Assembly (NCBI GenBank): GCA_008921705.1
Contig: VFFE01007500.1
Coordinates: 3,168,828 to 3,232,827 of the forward strand
Reading direction: 5' to 3'
DNA: 64,000 nucleotides
From: Burhinus oedicnemus
Lineage: Eukaryota > Chordata > Aves > Charadriiformes > Burhinidae
The notes under the pieces: model-generated
Told to the model about the DNA's origin: nothing
Databases searched by the model: none
The model's input: the letters and a program-made list of their open reading frames with translations, nothing else
Program-made: the position numbers and the translations under genes
Shown here: positions 26,501-39,800 of the stretch, one piece after another
Numbering within the stretch: the stretch's first letter is position 1
How the letters are laid out: the number at the start of each line of letters is the position of its first letter

Positions 26501-27136
26501 ACTGTTCAGAGAAATACAGAGGATGCAATGTTACTTAACGCTTCATTTTTACCATCTTCCCCTTTTTCTTCCTACAAATCAGAGGTAAAACTAAAAGCCT
26601 TTGTCACAGGGGTCATCCCTTGGACAGATTTCATCTGCTAGGTATGCATGACAAACTGAAATATGAATTTATTGGGTTTGGGTTTTTTTATTATTTTTAT
26701 TTTGCTGTAATACAAACTCAAATTGGTGCCAATGGACTTAGTTGTACTTTGAGGAAAGGGTCACAGAAGCCTAAATGATAATTTTTAGGGCTTCCTACAA
26801 GATGGTCATTATTAAAACTTCCCCTTATGAGATATGTTTTTTGTGGCTGTATCTGGGCCTCTTGTGATGGAGTTTTTCTGGGGTAAGTTGTAAAGACTCC
26901 CTCATGCACCATGTAATCTTCTGCCACGCTTACCATAATACTTGTTAACTGTATTTTTGTTTTACAAGGGATAAAGAGGAAGAGGGCTATCTGTGTACCC
27001 TAGATTTGAACAGAACAAAAGGCTGAGTGTCTTTTGATTTTAAGTAACCTTTTGAAAAAAGTGGGAGACATTTGTCAAATTGAACCAGCATATGGAAGTC
27101 TTATGTTTTCTTGTGCAAGCTGTTAGGCGTTGCTCC

Positions 27137-27192
<56 letters not shown>

Positions 27193-27823
27193 NNNNNNNN
27201 NNNNNNNNNNNNNNNNNNNNNNNNNNNNNNNNNNNNNNNNNNNNNNNNNNNNNNNNNNNNNNNNNNNNNNNNNNNNNNNNNNNNNNNNNNNNNNNNNNNN
27301 NNNNNNNNNNNNNNNNNNNNNNNNNNNNNNNNNNNNNNNNNNNNNNNNNNNNNNNNNNNNNNNNNNNNNNNNNNNNNNNNNNNNNNNNNNNNNNNNNNNN
27401 NNNNNNNNNNNNNNNNNNNNNNNNNNNNNNNNNNNNNNNNNNNNNNNNNNNNNNNNNNNNNNNNNNNNNNNNNNNNNNNNNNNNNNNNNNNNNNNNNNNN
27501 NNNNNNNNNNNNNNNNNNNNNNNNNNNNNNNNNNNNNNNNNNNNNNNNNNNNNNNNNNNNNNNNNNNNNNNNNNNNNNNNNNNNNNNNNNNNNNNNNNNN
27601 NNNNNNNNNNNNNNNNNNNNNNNNNNNNNNNNNNNNNNNNNNNNNNNNNNNNNNNNNNNNNNNNNNNNNNNNNNNNNNNNNNNNNNNNNNNNNNNNNNNN
27701 NNNNNNNNNNNNNNNNNNNNNNNNNNNNNNNNNNNNNNNNNNNNNNNNNNNNNNNNNNNNNNNNNNNNNNNNNNNNNNNNNNNNNNNNNNNNNNNNNNNN
27801 NNNNNNNNNNNNNNAAGCCAATT

Positions 27824-27863
<40 letters not shown>

Positions 27864-30800
27864 CAAAACTTCTGTACAGGATGTCAGATCGGAAGGACAA
27901 ATGCTTCTTTTCCAATAAGTTGTAATGGAGTTGTCCGTTTCCACAGGGAACTGTGGCACCTTAATGCTGATGATGTGGGGAAGTATTCCCCAGCTTTATA
28001 CCAAGGGGAAACAACCATCGGGAAGAAAAAGTGCCCAGTGTCTTCTGGAACTCGCAAAGCAAAATGCACTTCTAAAATTCTATTCTGTGAAAAACTGTTG
28101 TAGGTATAACTAGACTAAAGCAAAGTGCAATGGGTTTGTGATAGGTACCAGTCAGGTTTAAAGGCACCATAATGTTTTCCTAGTTGTTATCAAATTATAA
28201 GGAACCCTGTAAGACTTGTAAATGTTTCTTCATAGCAACTGTTAATACACTAAGATGGGAACTGCTTCAAAGGCGACTCTGTGAATTGGTGTGTCAGGTA
28301 TGACTCTTGTCTGGTGGAAGAAGAAAAGGTAGGCTTGCACAGGAGGTGGTCTAGTGGAAGGGCATCTACAGCTGGGATGAACTGCAAGTAACTTGGCAGC
28401 ATCTGATTTCTTCTTTTCTAACACGTACATAACTGTGGAGGCAGTAAACTGTATGTACTGATCTGCACGTTGTTACTTTTTCCTTCTTCAGCCTTCTGGA
28501 AAAAATGGGCTAGGACTTACAGGTGTGGTGTTGGTTTTCACTGTAAACAACTGTTGGTGGTCCTACCAAATGGGGCTAAGGGAAGCTTTCCCTGGTGCAT
28601 TGGTGTGATTTGTCCCACACAGTCAGCCCTCTCTTCTATGCACAGTCTTGAAAACAAATGTTTAAAATCATGTAATAAAATATTTCTCAGTATCCAGGCA
28701 TTGGAATAGGCAGTGAAACAGTTATTACCTCTGTGCCGCTCTGTGGAAATATGTTGGGAATTGTATAACTCTGGACTGCTTTGAATAAAAATACTTTCTT
28801 CAAGTTTGGAAGGGGGTGGAGGGGGAGACATTGTGGGAGGACTTTTTTCCCAACCAGCTCTAGTAAGGAACACTATGGCTCAGGGTCTAAGTGTTCTGGA
28901 TTTAGCATAGAATAACAAGGTATTTATAAAGACAAACAGAAGATCCTAAAATGTATCCTAGGCTGTAAAAGGGGCATCAGAGGAGCAGAATCAAAACTGT
29001 GGACTAGCTGCATGTGAATAAAACCTGTATTTGTGCTTAAAGGTCTGCAGAATTAAAGGCTGAAAGTAGTAGGGGGAAACAACTGCATAGTTTTCCTGAT
29101 AGCTGAAAACAGTTCAGTTAGAAAGTTAAAATTCCATTTTGCTCATAATCAGTCATCATGTTCCTTTTCCTTTTTAATTTTTTTTTTCTTCTACATCTGC
29201 CTGCCTTAAACTGGTTCTCTATTGCAACAGTGCTGTGCAGAGTTAGAATCTGACTACAGTCTGCTGCCCACGTCATCTGAGCCGGTAAAAGGGAAGGTAA
29301 GTGTGTTTGCTATGATCGTTGCTGAGCCTGTTAAAATGTGACACTAGTTTTGTTTGTTACTTTTTTCTTTTATTTTTTTTTTAAAGACCAGAAGGAAATA
29401 AGTAACTTTCCCTGTGAGAAACTTTGCCAAGTTAAACATTCAATAAAAATAATTTGAGATACTTATTTACATATATATGCATGCACATGTATACACGCAT
29501 ACAAAAGTATATTCAAAACCTTATTGCAAAACCAGTTTCCTGTTGCTTCTGAACAGTCACTGAAGATGGGGCTACATCTTCCTATTCCTTTTCCATTTTT
29601 TTTATCACTTAAGCAACAGTAGTCAAGTGCAGCTGCCCAAGTGTTGCTTTCTCTAGCCATCTTCAGATGACACCTCTTCGGAAGTAAAGAGCAAGCAAAC
29701 TGTGTGCATTCAGGGGCAGGGGTAGGTGGGGGCAGCGCTTTGTCTCCATGAAGCAGAGCTGGAGCTGCCCTCCTGCTGAGGAAAACCTGACCTGTGCAGC
29801 AAGTGTTGGACACTAGATGAATGTTCCCCTTCTTGTCTGGTTGGCTTGGCTTGCCTGGAAGGGGGAGGCTATTCAGGGTGGGTTTGTTTTTTCTTTTTTT
29901 TCACTGGGTTTGGCTGGTTGGTTGTTGGGGTGGTTTTTTTGTTGTGGTTTGTTTGTGAGGTTTTTCTCCCCCCAGTTCTCCTGTCCTGCTCATCTTGTCT
30001 GGTTTCGTGGTATCTAGTTCCAGACCTAGCTTGAACCAATGTCTATTGCAAATGTAAAGTTTAATTATTCTACCTCTTCCTGTATCTGTTCTGTCCATTA
30101 AGGATATGAGCTTTTCTAGGCAAAAAAGCAACAGATGATGTATTTGTATAAGTGTTTATATTTCATTATGCAGGTGCAACTGTGTGGGGGGGGGGAGTTG
30201 ATGGCATTAATGTATTCAGTGTGATTGAACAACAGCATCACTCTCTATTTTTCAATTAGCAGCCCTATTGCTCTAAACGCCTGTGGAGCGAAGGACCCAC
30301 CTTGTACACTGAACTTCCCAGGACACTGTTCTCAGAGATTTCATATTGGCATAGTACGCCTCTGCTAGGTAAGACCTGGTGGCGTTGGCCATTTTTCTGT
30401 CTCTCTCCTAAAATATATGAAGAGTTCATAGGTAGTATAAAACAGTATCACTGCTGCTAAACATGCTGGTAGAGCATGGAAAAATCTGTTGTTGGCTTTA
30501 GCCTATTTTTGCATGTAATCCAGGAGGCTCAACCATGTTTGTAATGCTCGCAATTGAAGGCCTGAAAAGGTGGCTGCCTGTCAACCTAACAGGAGTCTTC
30601 AAAAACTTAAGGAATGGTATAAATCATACATTCAAGCATAGTCCTGACAAGATGCTTGCTAGTCTGGATCGAGAGGGCTTGAGTTACATTCTTCCCATTC
30701 TTCCTGTTGACTGGCACAGGCTGAGACAGCAAGTGATGTCCTGCTACTGAGCTGAGGTCAGTCCCCGTTTAAAAACTTGAACCAGGCAACATAGCTGCTG

Positions 30801-33800
30801 AGAATCAAATAGTTGCATTTGTTGATTTCTCCTGCATTCATAAGCTGTTTGTACTTCCCTGCACCTCTCGAGCCTTACGACTATTAAAAGCAACCACTGA
30901 GAGATATGCATTGCAGGGCCACGGAGCTGCAGAGCGCATTTGGAATTTTATAGACAAAGTGTTTCTTTCAGATTAAGCTGGTACAACACAGTGTCTGTTC
31001 TCACACGCACTGTAAAATGCTCGAATGTAATTCCCCGCCATACTGGGAGAAATGGAAGAAGATCTTGCTTGACCACACACGCTCCTTATAAGAGCACCCT
31101 GCTGCTCTGAAAGGGCTGTTTCAGTGGGCCAACTGGGATTGTTCTTGCAATTTGCTGTGATATCATGACCCATCCACAAATGAGGCAGGTATTCTTGGCT
31201 TGCACCAATCAAGTATTGATACAAAAAAGATCTACTTCCCAGCCCTCTCTGCCACACAAAACAATTCATTACAACAAAGCTGTCTTATGTGGAAGTTTGA
31301 ATAGCCTGACTGATAGAAAATCCCAGTCCCCAGGTGCTGCAGATTCTCCATCTGCAAAATATGTTAAGGCCACATAACTTAATCCTTTCATACCAAGATG
31401 GAAGCTGCCTTATTATAAATCTGTATTTGGCTGGTCTGCTGCTTGATTAATTTAGACTTAGTCAAAAATTGGCATGTGATTAAACCCAACTTTGCCAATG
31501 ACTGGCACTCTTCACACTTGTCTCTCTTAACAGATGCTCTCACCTTGGAAACCTCATGCCCAAATAACTCTCCTGTGCACGGCTGGGATCAGCCTTGTAG
31601 ACAGAGCTCTGGCAGCTGCGCGTTTGAAAGCTGCGATCTGGGACACGCGTCCGCTTCAGATGTGACATCATTGGGGTGCAAGTAAGATGGTAGAATAAAC
31701 TCTTTGGGGTGAAGGGTGGAAGAGTCCATGGGATCTAGCAGGTTCCAAGGGAAAGCCGTATCCCCAGCACATACCGAGTTCAACAGCGGGGCATCTCTTA
31801 TGGGAAATACTGGACAGTCAGTGGTCAGCTAGTGGTGTTATGGGGTAACACTTTGCTTCTATTAGCAAAAGTAATATTAAAACTTTTTAGTGAAACTGTC
31901 GGTATGACCACCAGCCAAATACAGTGATGGTGTTTGCATTTCATGCTGGAGAACTGAGGCATGATGTAGGTGTTCTTGTGTCTATTTTCAGTATTTAACT
32001 CGCAACTGACACTCCCATTTAGGAGCTAAAATCCCATTGGCTTTGAAGAGTCACACTTTTTTTTTTTGCAGAGTTTAGAGCAGGAGTTCTGAGGTGTCTG
32101 CTTATCAAGCTGCCTCCTTAGATCTTTAAAATTGAGATTGAACTGCTTAAGATTATGAAAGCTAGCTAACTACTGTCAGTGAATATTTTAAAAGATAGGG
32201 ATGTTCCTGAAGATGCAGAGGCAGGCAGTCTGCAGCAAAAGACTCAGCAGCTCTTGAAGCTTTTGCCACCAGTTTTCTATAGAATTGTGCAGTGTGGAGG
32301 AGGTTGGGAGAAGGACTGGTGGTGGTTCTTGCTGTTTGGGGGAGGAGGGATTGATGTTAGTGATGAATTTTTCTTTCTCTGAGAGACCAGCTGTCTGACT
32401 ATACAGATAGTGGTTACTTCAGTTGTTATGTGCTTAAGGAAAAAGGGCAATATATCTCACTGTTGTTTGGGCAATATGCAAATAAAATGTGTATTGCCAG
32501 GTGGAAAATATACTCTGCTGGTAACTATACTGATGCAGACCTTCCTGTTTCCATTACAATGATGGACTCTTCACTTACTGAGGTGAGTGCTGTCTCTGAT
32601 GCCCGAGATGTGGTTTTGAATGGGTTCGAGCATTTAGTGCCTTACTCAGATCCAGATTAAGCAGCTATAAACTGGCACTGCTCCAAGGTCAATGGAGCTG
32701 GCATTAGTCAGCAGGGTGCTGCGACATCTTGTTCTGTGTGGGGTAGTCCCTTCTTCTGGAATACTGTAGTTATAGACCCCAATGTCTTGATGTTCACGTG
32801 TATCTGGGTTGTGCTTTTAGCTGGGGAGTATTTTAAATGTGTTTTCAAGGCTTGTGACTGCTGTTTCTGCAGTAACACTCAGTTCTGCCAGTGAAATCTG
32901 AGTGATTTCGCTCTCTTTATCCACCTGCAAGAAGCCACAGGATGTTTTAGTTGTGAATGCTGCCTTTCTCTGCACTTTCTCCCATGGCTACAACGTTAAC
33001 AGCTGAAAAATGACATCTTTGCTGTATGAAAACTTTCCTTCAGCTGGTGTGCCTAGGTATGCCTTCCCTGCTGTATTGAATCCTGCAGCTACAGCTTGAG
33101 AGCTGTCAGTTGGTTTTCTCGTGGCAACAGCAAGATGTGCTGCAGCTCAGCACACCTCGTTGTGCTCAGCGCCACGATACTCACCATTGATATCTAGCCC
33201 TCAGCCCTGCCACACAGGGCTTCTAATTAGCTTTACAAACTCCAGCATTAGTGTTGGTGGTGATGATGGAAGAATATTGGTCGGTGGTTTCTGTGAATCT
33301 GGAAATAACCTTTGCAAGACTAATGAGCAGGCAACTTCAGACCTACCCCAGCTGGTGTGCGGTACCTGCAAGTGCAGCAGTGGTCCAGTTGTAGCAGCAA
33401 ATCAAGGCAGAAAGTGCAGTGAGGGTAAAAAGTAAGAGTGGTGGGGACTGCCTGTGGTTTCGGCACGCTGCTTGGTTGGGGTAAAGCAGGTGAGGAACTC
33501 CTAGCTTGTGCTGCTACCACTTAAGCTACCTTAAAGAGGATAACCTCAAGGGCTCTGGCTTTATCCAGTCCTTCCGGAAAGTCACAGCCTTGCAAAGTTG
33601 TTTGAAATGCCTGTGCTTTATTGCTCTGGAACTTTCTGTAACTCTAGCTGGGCTCAGAAATGTCATTTTCCATTTTTGCTTTTTTTTTAATGTCAACTTT
33701 CCATGTAAATATTCTAGAGGGAGAAAATGAAAATGTTAAAGCTTGCCCCAGAGAAAAGGCAAACGGGCTGTGTCCAGTATCAGTTCCAAAAACTGTGACG

Positions 33801-36800
33801 TGCAGCAAAATTTGAATATCCTTATTTAATAGGAAAAGTCTTCCTTTTTTTTTTTTATTACACTCTGTTTGCAGATGTGTTTGAGCAGATAGAGCCCTTC
33901 AGCATGTGAGTAACTCAAATTATTTTGTCAAAGAGTTGTCACCGTAGGAGTTTAGGGATTATTTATTAAAGGAGCTCTTGTGAGAGCCAGGTGAAGCCTG
34001 AGCTTTTTATACTTGTTTTGATTTATAAATGTAAAAGTCATATCACAGTCTAAAAACCAGATGATAGGTCTTCCAAATGTTAATGCTTGTTGGGGAGGAG
34101 TTACACAAATTCTGGCCACAGTCTTGTCTGTTATGATGGAGAATCCTTGGGCTACTATGCTAATCGAAGGGACAGAGGGTGAAAAAGTGATTAGGATTCT
34201 ACTGCAGGATCTTCTTTGACACAATCTTTTATTAGGAAGAAGAACCATTCTCCAATGCCCTGTGCAAGCGGATTTTATTAGGAAATCTAGAATGTGGGGG
34301 CTGTGGTAGTTGTTGTGTCTCTTTAAGTGTACCCTGTGCAGTCCATGGGAGCTCACAATCTTGATAGTCAGCATGAGGTTTTAAAAACTGAATATTGAGG
34401 GTTTTCCCTCATTGCAAAGAGAAACCGCTCACCATGTGATTACCTGGAGAGGGAGAGGGCAGGTAGAATAATGTATTGTTTTAGTCAGTTCCAGGTGTGA
34501 TGCAAGGGGTGTTTGTTTGGGTGGCATGCAGTGTGTGTTTGTTTTAAAAGCCCTTTACATTTCTTTTGTTTTCATTCCAACATGCTATTCATTTTCACCT
34601 TTTCCTTCCTCAATACTCCGGTAGCTCTAATGGACTGAACCAGGCAAATGCGAAGCTGTACTTCCTTAAGCTTAATAGAGAATTCAAATAAGAATAAAAA
34701 TAGCCTGGATTTGCATTAGAGGAAATGTCCGACTGGCTGGGGCAAGGCTCTGTGAGTGCAGTCAAGCTCTGATGGGTGGAGTGGAGAGGAAAGAGAAGGC
34801 ACTGATGCTGGGGGCAGTTGGTCACTCTTGGAAGTGGCGAGGAGGTCTTGGTCACCTGCTTTTCAACTTTGCTGTGTTTCCTGGGTCCTCTGAGGATGTT
34901 TGAGGGGGAAGGGAAGATACTAGAACATAGATGATCAGTTGCTGATATGGTTTTTCTGTTGTGTGTGTGTCCCCCCGCCTCCATTTCAATAATGCTCTTG
35001 GACACTTGACATCTAGGGAGTTACCCAAAGCTGGCTAGTCTCATACCTTCTGTGCGTGGAAATAGATTTGGGTTTTTTTCTATTCAGCAATCTCTTCAGG
35101 TAGTGGGTGGGGTTCAAACTCTGCTTTACCCTGTATTTTCGCCCATAGAGACCAATCTATCAATTGAATAGGCAAGCTGGAGTTATCCAGGGTGAAATGA
35201 GGAAGAGGGATATTTCCCATTCAGTATCTCCCTTGCTGTATTAAAAGACTTAAGAGGATGTTGGTTTTGTCTGTGATGTGATAAGACCCTGGTCCAGAAC
35301 CGCACTGTAGCGGCTAAAGGAAGATGGGCAAAACTACATACCAGCCTTTAACTGCTGAATTCTTCTCTGCTGCTTGCATAACGACAGAGGCAGCCTGAAG
35401 CCTTCTGAACTGGTTAGGTAATTGTTATATATAATATTGAAAACTAGTGTAATTCAAAGACACGTGTGAAAATATACAACAGAACATGCAAGTCTTCTGT
35501 GTTCCGAATCATCTGCTCGGTTGAGCTGTTACTATTAGCACTTTTTTTTTTACCTAAACAAGTCTGACATCTATAGCTGAGTGAAGCTCCGTGCATCTCG
35601 CTTATGGTGTTTGGGATCAAGACCTTGAAAATGGATATATCTTGATGCACAGCATTGAGACAGAACAGTGGTGTGGTAACGTGTACATCGGTCACTTGAA
35701 AATGTGCGTTAGAAGCAAAATATGAAGTCAGGAACCAAAATACATCTCTAAGTGTGATATTCCTGTGATAAGATTTCTGCAGAAACAGTTATTGCTCCTA
35801 ATGATGATAACGTGCTAAGCTGCATGCTATATGTATGGGTGGCTTTAGACTAGCAGATCTCCATGCATTTACCATCTAGCTCTTCCCTGCTGAAATAACT
35901 TAGGTACAGCAGGGGGTATTATTAAAACTTTGACATACAAATTTTCTACTCGCGTGGCAAAACTTCTGCTGATACTAACACTTCTCTCTTTCCATTAAGA
36001 TTGACTGTGCAGAGCCAACACTACCAGCCAGTCTGATCCCATCCAGGTCAGATTTTGTGTAAGCTTTTAAAAGCCTTTATCAAGACCGTGTAATACGGAT
36101 GAGTATCTGAAAGAATTTTGTTTTGGCAGTGATCGCTTAACTTCACCCCAAGAAGTTCTTACATCCTCTTTGGAAAGCACTGCACCATTAAAAGGTAAGC
36201 CCTCAATCTGGGGCACAGATCTGCAAACTTTTTGCACTGAAAGTCATGGAAATAGATATGCTCAAGTCTGCATGTTTACTGAACAGTAAAAGCCCTGTTA
36301 CTGAACAGTAAAAGCCCTGTCTTCTGTTGCCTGATGTTATAGGCTGCCTTGTTATGGAAGAAAAATCACCAAAGTGCTCACGTGAAAAAGAGGAAGATGT
36401 GCCGACTTCTGTAGCAATGGAGAAAAACAACAATAAGGATCCAGCTGGTCCTGTATCAGGTACAATAACTGCTGCAGCATGTCACACAGTGACAACCTGG
36501 CTTGCTTCCAGCACATCTTTGAAGTGAGGAAGTTGAGTAAGAAAAATAACGTAATGACAACTCGTGAATTTCAGGGTTTGCAAATATTTTTGCCTGCAAC
36601 CGCTCTCAACTCTCCCTGAAACTGAGTAGGAATAAGGCTTTACCCATTTACAGGCGGCTGGTGGCCTGCAGCACTGCAAGAAGTAAACACGAAACAACTT
36701 AGTGAAATCTTGGTGCTTGCTTAGTTGGCAGAACGTTGTGTGGGTACTAAATCCCAGGTGATTTGGGGAGGAAAGAGAACGTTTTTGTGGTTTTGAAAAG

Positions 36801-39800
36801 TTTGGTGACACATAGATGGAGTGTATAATGCCTTCCTCTCTTTCAAAACTGCTGCTCAGTGCACAAGAGGCTGGGAAGGGTCAAGAAGAGAGATGAGGAT
36901 AGAGGCCTTTGTGTATGGTTCTGTCTTTTGCTATAGCCATAAACACCCAGAAGAATTAATCTTATGAGATCTGATGGTGCTTCTTTCACTTAAAAACTAA
37001 AAGTAAAACAAAACTGGAGTACACGTACACCGTGTCTTTAAGCTATTTTTAAGAAAGCTGATCTGAATAAGCAGCACAGGATACATGTGTGTGCTTGTTT
37101 GTAATCACTTTTTTAACCTTTACCTAAATATAAGACTTTTGGTCATCATTTCTTGTTTGGTTTTGTTTCTTTCTTTAGTACTATCTTCCTGACGTCTAAT
37201 TCAGTCCCCTCACTTAAGTCTATTTTTCTTTCTACCAATTTGCCTCTGCAGTTAATTTTCATATGTGGTCTAGGTGCCTTTGGCAAGGAGGAAACAGATA
37301 TGCAAAACAGATCAGAAAAAGCCCAAATAGCTTTAAAGTCTGAGATCCTGCTGCCTGTTGTACATCTCTGAATAGAAAGTGTTTCTAGTATTAGAACAGA
37401 GCCATTGATGAATCTCCACTTGTGGTTTAGAAGACAACGCACGGTGTCTTCTAAAGGTGCTTGGGAGCCAGGTCAGATATGTTGGGCTGCTGCGAAAATC
37501 AGCAGGGACAAAAGGGAGAGCTAAGCAGAGGATGTTGTTCACGTGAAGGCTGAAAAGAGGAAGCACTTCAAACCCGAAGGTTTGGTTGGGTTTTTTCTTG
37601 TGCCATTTCTTTGGCTTGCGTCTGTGTGGGGGTGTGTGTATGACTACATAAAGAGAAAAAGGAAAAAAAAATAATCTAGCTGTTCTAAAAGATATAAATA
37701 GCTAGCAGAGTTACTGCTACACAAGAAATTAGTGTGACTCTGAGACTTTCTTCAGTTTCTTAAATATTTCCTCTTTAAATTTTTTTAATAGTTTGTCTTT
37801 CTGGAGGTTATTTTTGTCTGCCTTAAAGCTTCTCTAAATTGCAGTCCTTGAAAGTTTGTGTTGCATTTGAACTGGCATCATTGGTTCCTGAACTTACCAG
37901 TTCGTTACCACTCTTCTTTTGGCAAAGAGAGTTCTTTTCTTGGCTCTGTCGGCACCCTGCTAGTTCAGTTTTTGGGTTCAAACGACAGTGCAAGTGTCAG
38001 ATTATGTTTGAAACTTAAGGACACCTGAAATGCCACAACTGTGTGCATTTTATGACCTGGTTATGCTCAAGCTCCCCTGTAACAGCAGCTGAAGTAGCAT
38101 CTGCTTCTTGACTTCATCTGATATTCCACAGTGTGAAGAAGAGAATTACAAATACTCATCACTTCTCCTGTGAGTTTGTGTATGGAATTTTTTTCTTCAC
38201 GTATTCCTGTGCTTATAGAATTCCAGATAAAAATTAATTATAAACTGTCGCTTTAAATAGCAAACAAACAAAAAACCCCATGTTGGTAGCAAAATAATGA
38301 AATTCATTTATCCAAGGGAATTTCACTCTAACTCTTGCAACTTCAACTAGAGCAACTAATTGGAATAGTATTCTCACTTGTGGATATGTAATACTTCTTA
38401 TTCGGATTTTTTCAAGCCAAACACAATTATCATCACACTTCTTCCTTTATGTCTTTATAGTGTTCTTTGCTGCTGCCTCTCCTTCTTAATGCCCTCTCCT
38501 GGCGTTTGTTGCAATTTTTTAGCCCTGTTGGTCCATGGCTAGTACACTGGGTGTTGGAGGCTTTATTTTTTTTTCATTACATTTGGTTTCGGGAATGTTT
38601 CTCCCCAGGAGCAGATCTGACTGAGACGGAATCCTGCCCTATGATGGAAGAACACAAAACCTCATTTCAAAACGTTTTAAAGCAAGACCTGGTAAGATTT
38701 CTAGTGACAGTAAAACATAGAACTGGTTTGGCTGAGCAGTGACAAAGAAAAACACTGCAGGAGGGGATACGGCCCTCCGGTGCTGTTGTGGCTGTTCCCT
38801 TGCTATAACGACTCTCTATGCCTTTAGGAGGTGGAGCAGGAAAAGAAAAATAATAAAGAGCAGAGTGAGGGAGCACCAGCTGTGGTTCCCAGTAGGAAAG
38901 GTAAGAGGGTTTTGCTGAACACATTTGTGTAACTCACTGGAGTGCATGCCTTGGCCACCCGTGTCGAGAGCTGTGTGAAGAGGTGCAGGGAGCTGCCTGC
39001 CCCACACCGATTATTGTGAGGGGGTTTTGTTTTAAGGAATAGTAGCTGCAGTTAGAGATCAAAATGGATTAGCAGTGCAGAGAGGGAAGATGTTATCATG
39101 CAAAACCTACTTCTCTGATATGTACAGATACTGATCTAACCAGCTCCATCCTCCTTGAGACAGGAAGGAAAACTTCTTACAAGTTGCAAAGGAGCTGGAA
39201 TATTTGAAGCAGTTCTGGCATGCCTGCCCTCCCCAAAGACTTGTAAAGCAGCGTCCTTTATGCTAGCTAGAGTTTGGGGTAATATAATATAGATAAGCAG
39301 GTTGACGTTTCTACTGAACTGTGTGCTTAGACATCTCAGTCTTCTAATCACCTCACCTTTTGCCTTTGGAGGTCACTAGAAGTTAATGATGTAGTAAGTC
39401 ATGTAACATCCTGAACCCATGGGCTAGGGACTTAAATCAAAAGCTGTAATTAACCATTCCTATTGTAATTAAATGCCAGTTGAAGCCAACTAAACAACTG
39501 TCTTTTGGGGCTCTGTACAAATGACAGTGCTGTACTGTCTTACTGACACTAATCCTAATGTACCCTGAGGTACACAAATTGTTTTTATTGTCAAGAGCTT
39601 AACACTGGAAATTTTTAACAGTGGCTTCTGTTAAAGCTTAAAAGACTTTCACAGGCTGTTTTTGGGAGGCTGTTTTTTCACTTCTGTTTGAGAGCTTTTT
39701 TCTCTCTTCTCAGGGAGTTCACCCACTGCAGGTGGCATTAAAGGAGATAAATCAAAGCAAAACGAGCCGTAAGTGGTTTGACTTTCAATGATCACCTGCA

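Larger units (their letters stand above)
24472..29230. other. IRAG2 intron with assembly gap
   Basis: About 4.8 kb with no further exon that I can support. It contains the 622-N gap and two poly-A runs. The surrounding exons are phase 0, so any exon hidden in the gap would have to be of symmetric phase. Confidence 0.6.

Noticed and set aside
27080..27959. Long lysine- or phenylalanine-rich frames
   Set aside because: Artefacts of poly-A runs and the N gap.
29817..30034. Two overlapping open frames rich in W, G, F and L
   Set aside because: They come from a G/T-rich low-complexity tract in an IRAG2 intron.
32551..32580. Segment before a strong GAG|gtgagt donor ([14 protein letters not shown])
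   Set aside because: The donor is excellent, but using it leaves phase 0, which no following exon accepts; the acceptor is also doubtful. The exact left end is approximate.
33716..33820. Segment reading [20 protein letters not shown] as a possible IRAG2 exon
   Set aside because: The frame looks coding-like, but no donor gives the phase needed by 33875 and the alternative frames hit a stop; splice sites are weak.
36001..36047. Possible exon [15 protein letters not shown]
   Set aside because: It needs phase 0 at its start, but the preceding exon leaves phase 2, and that frame stops; exon 19 at 36130 fits instead.
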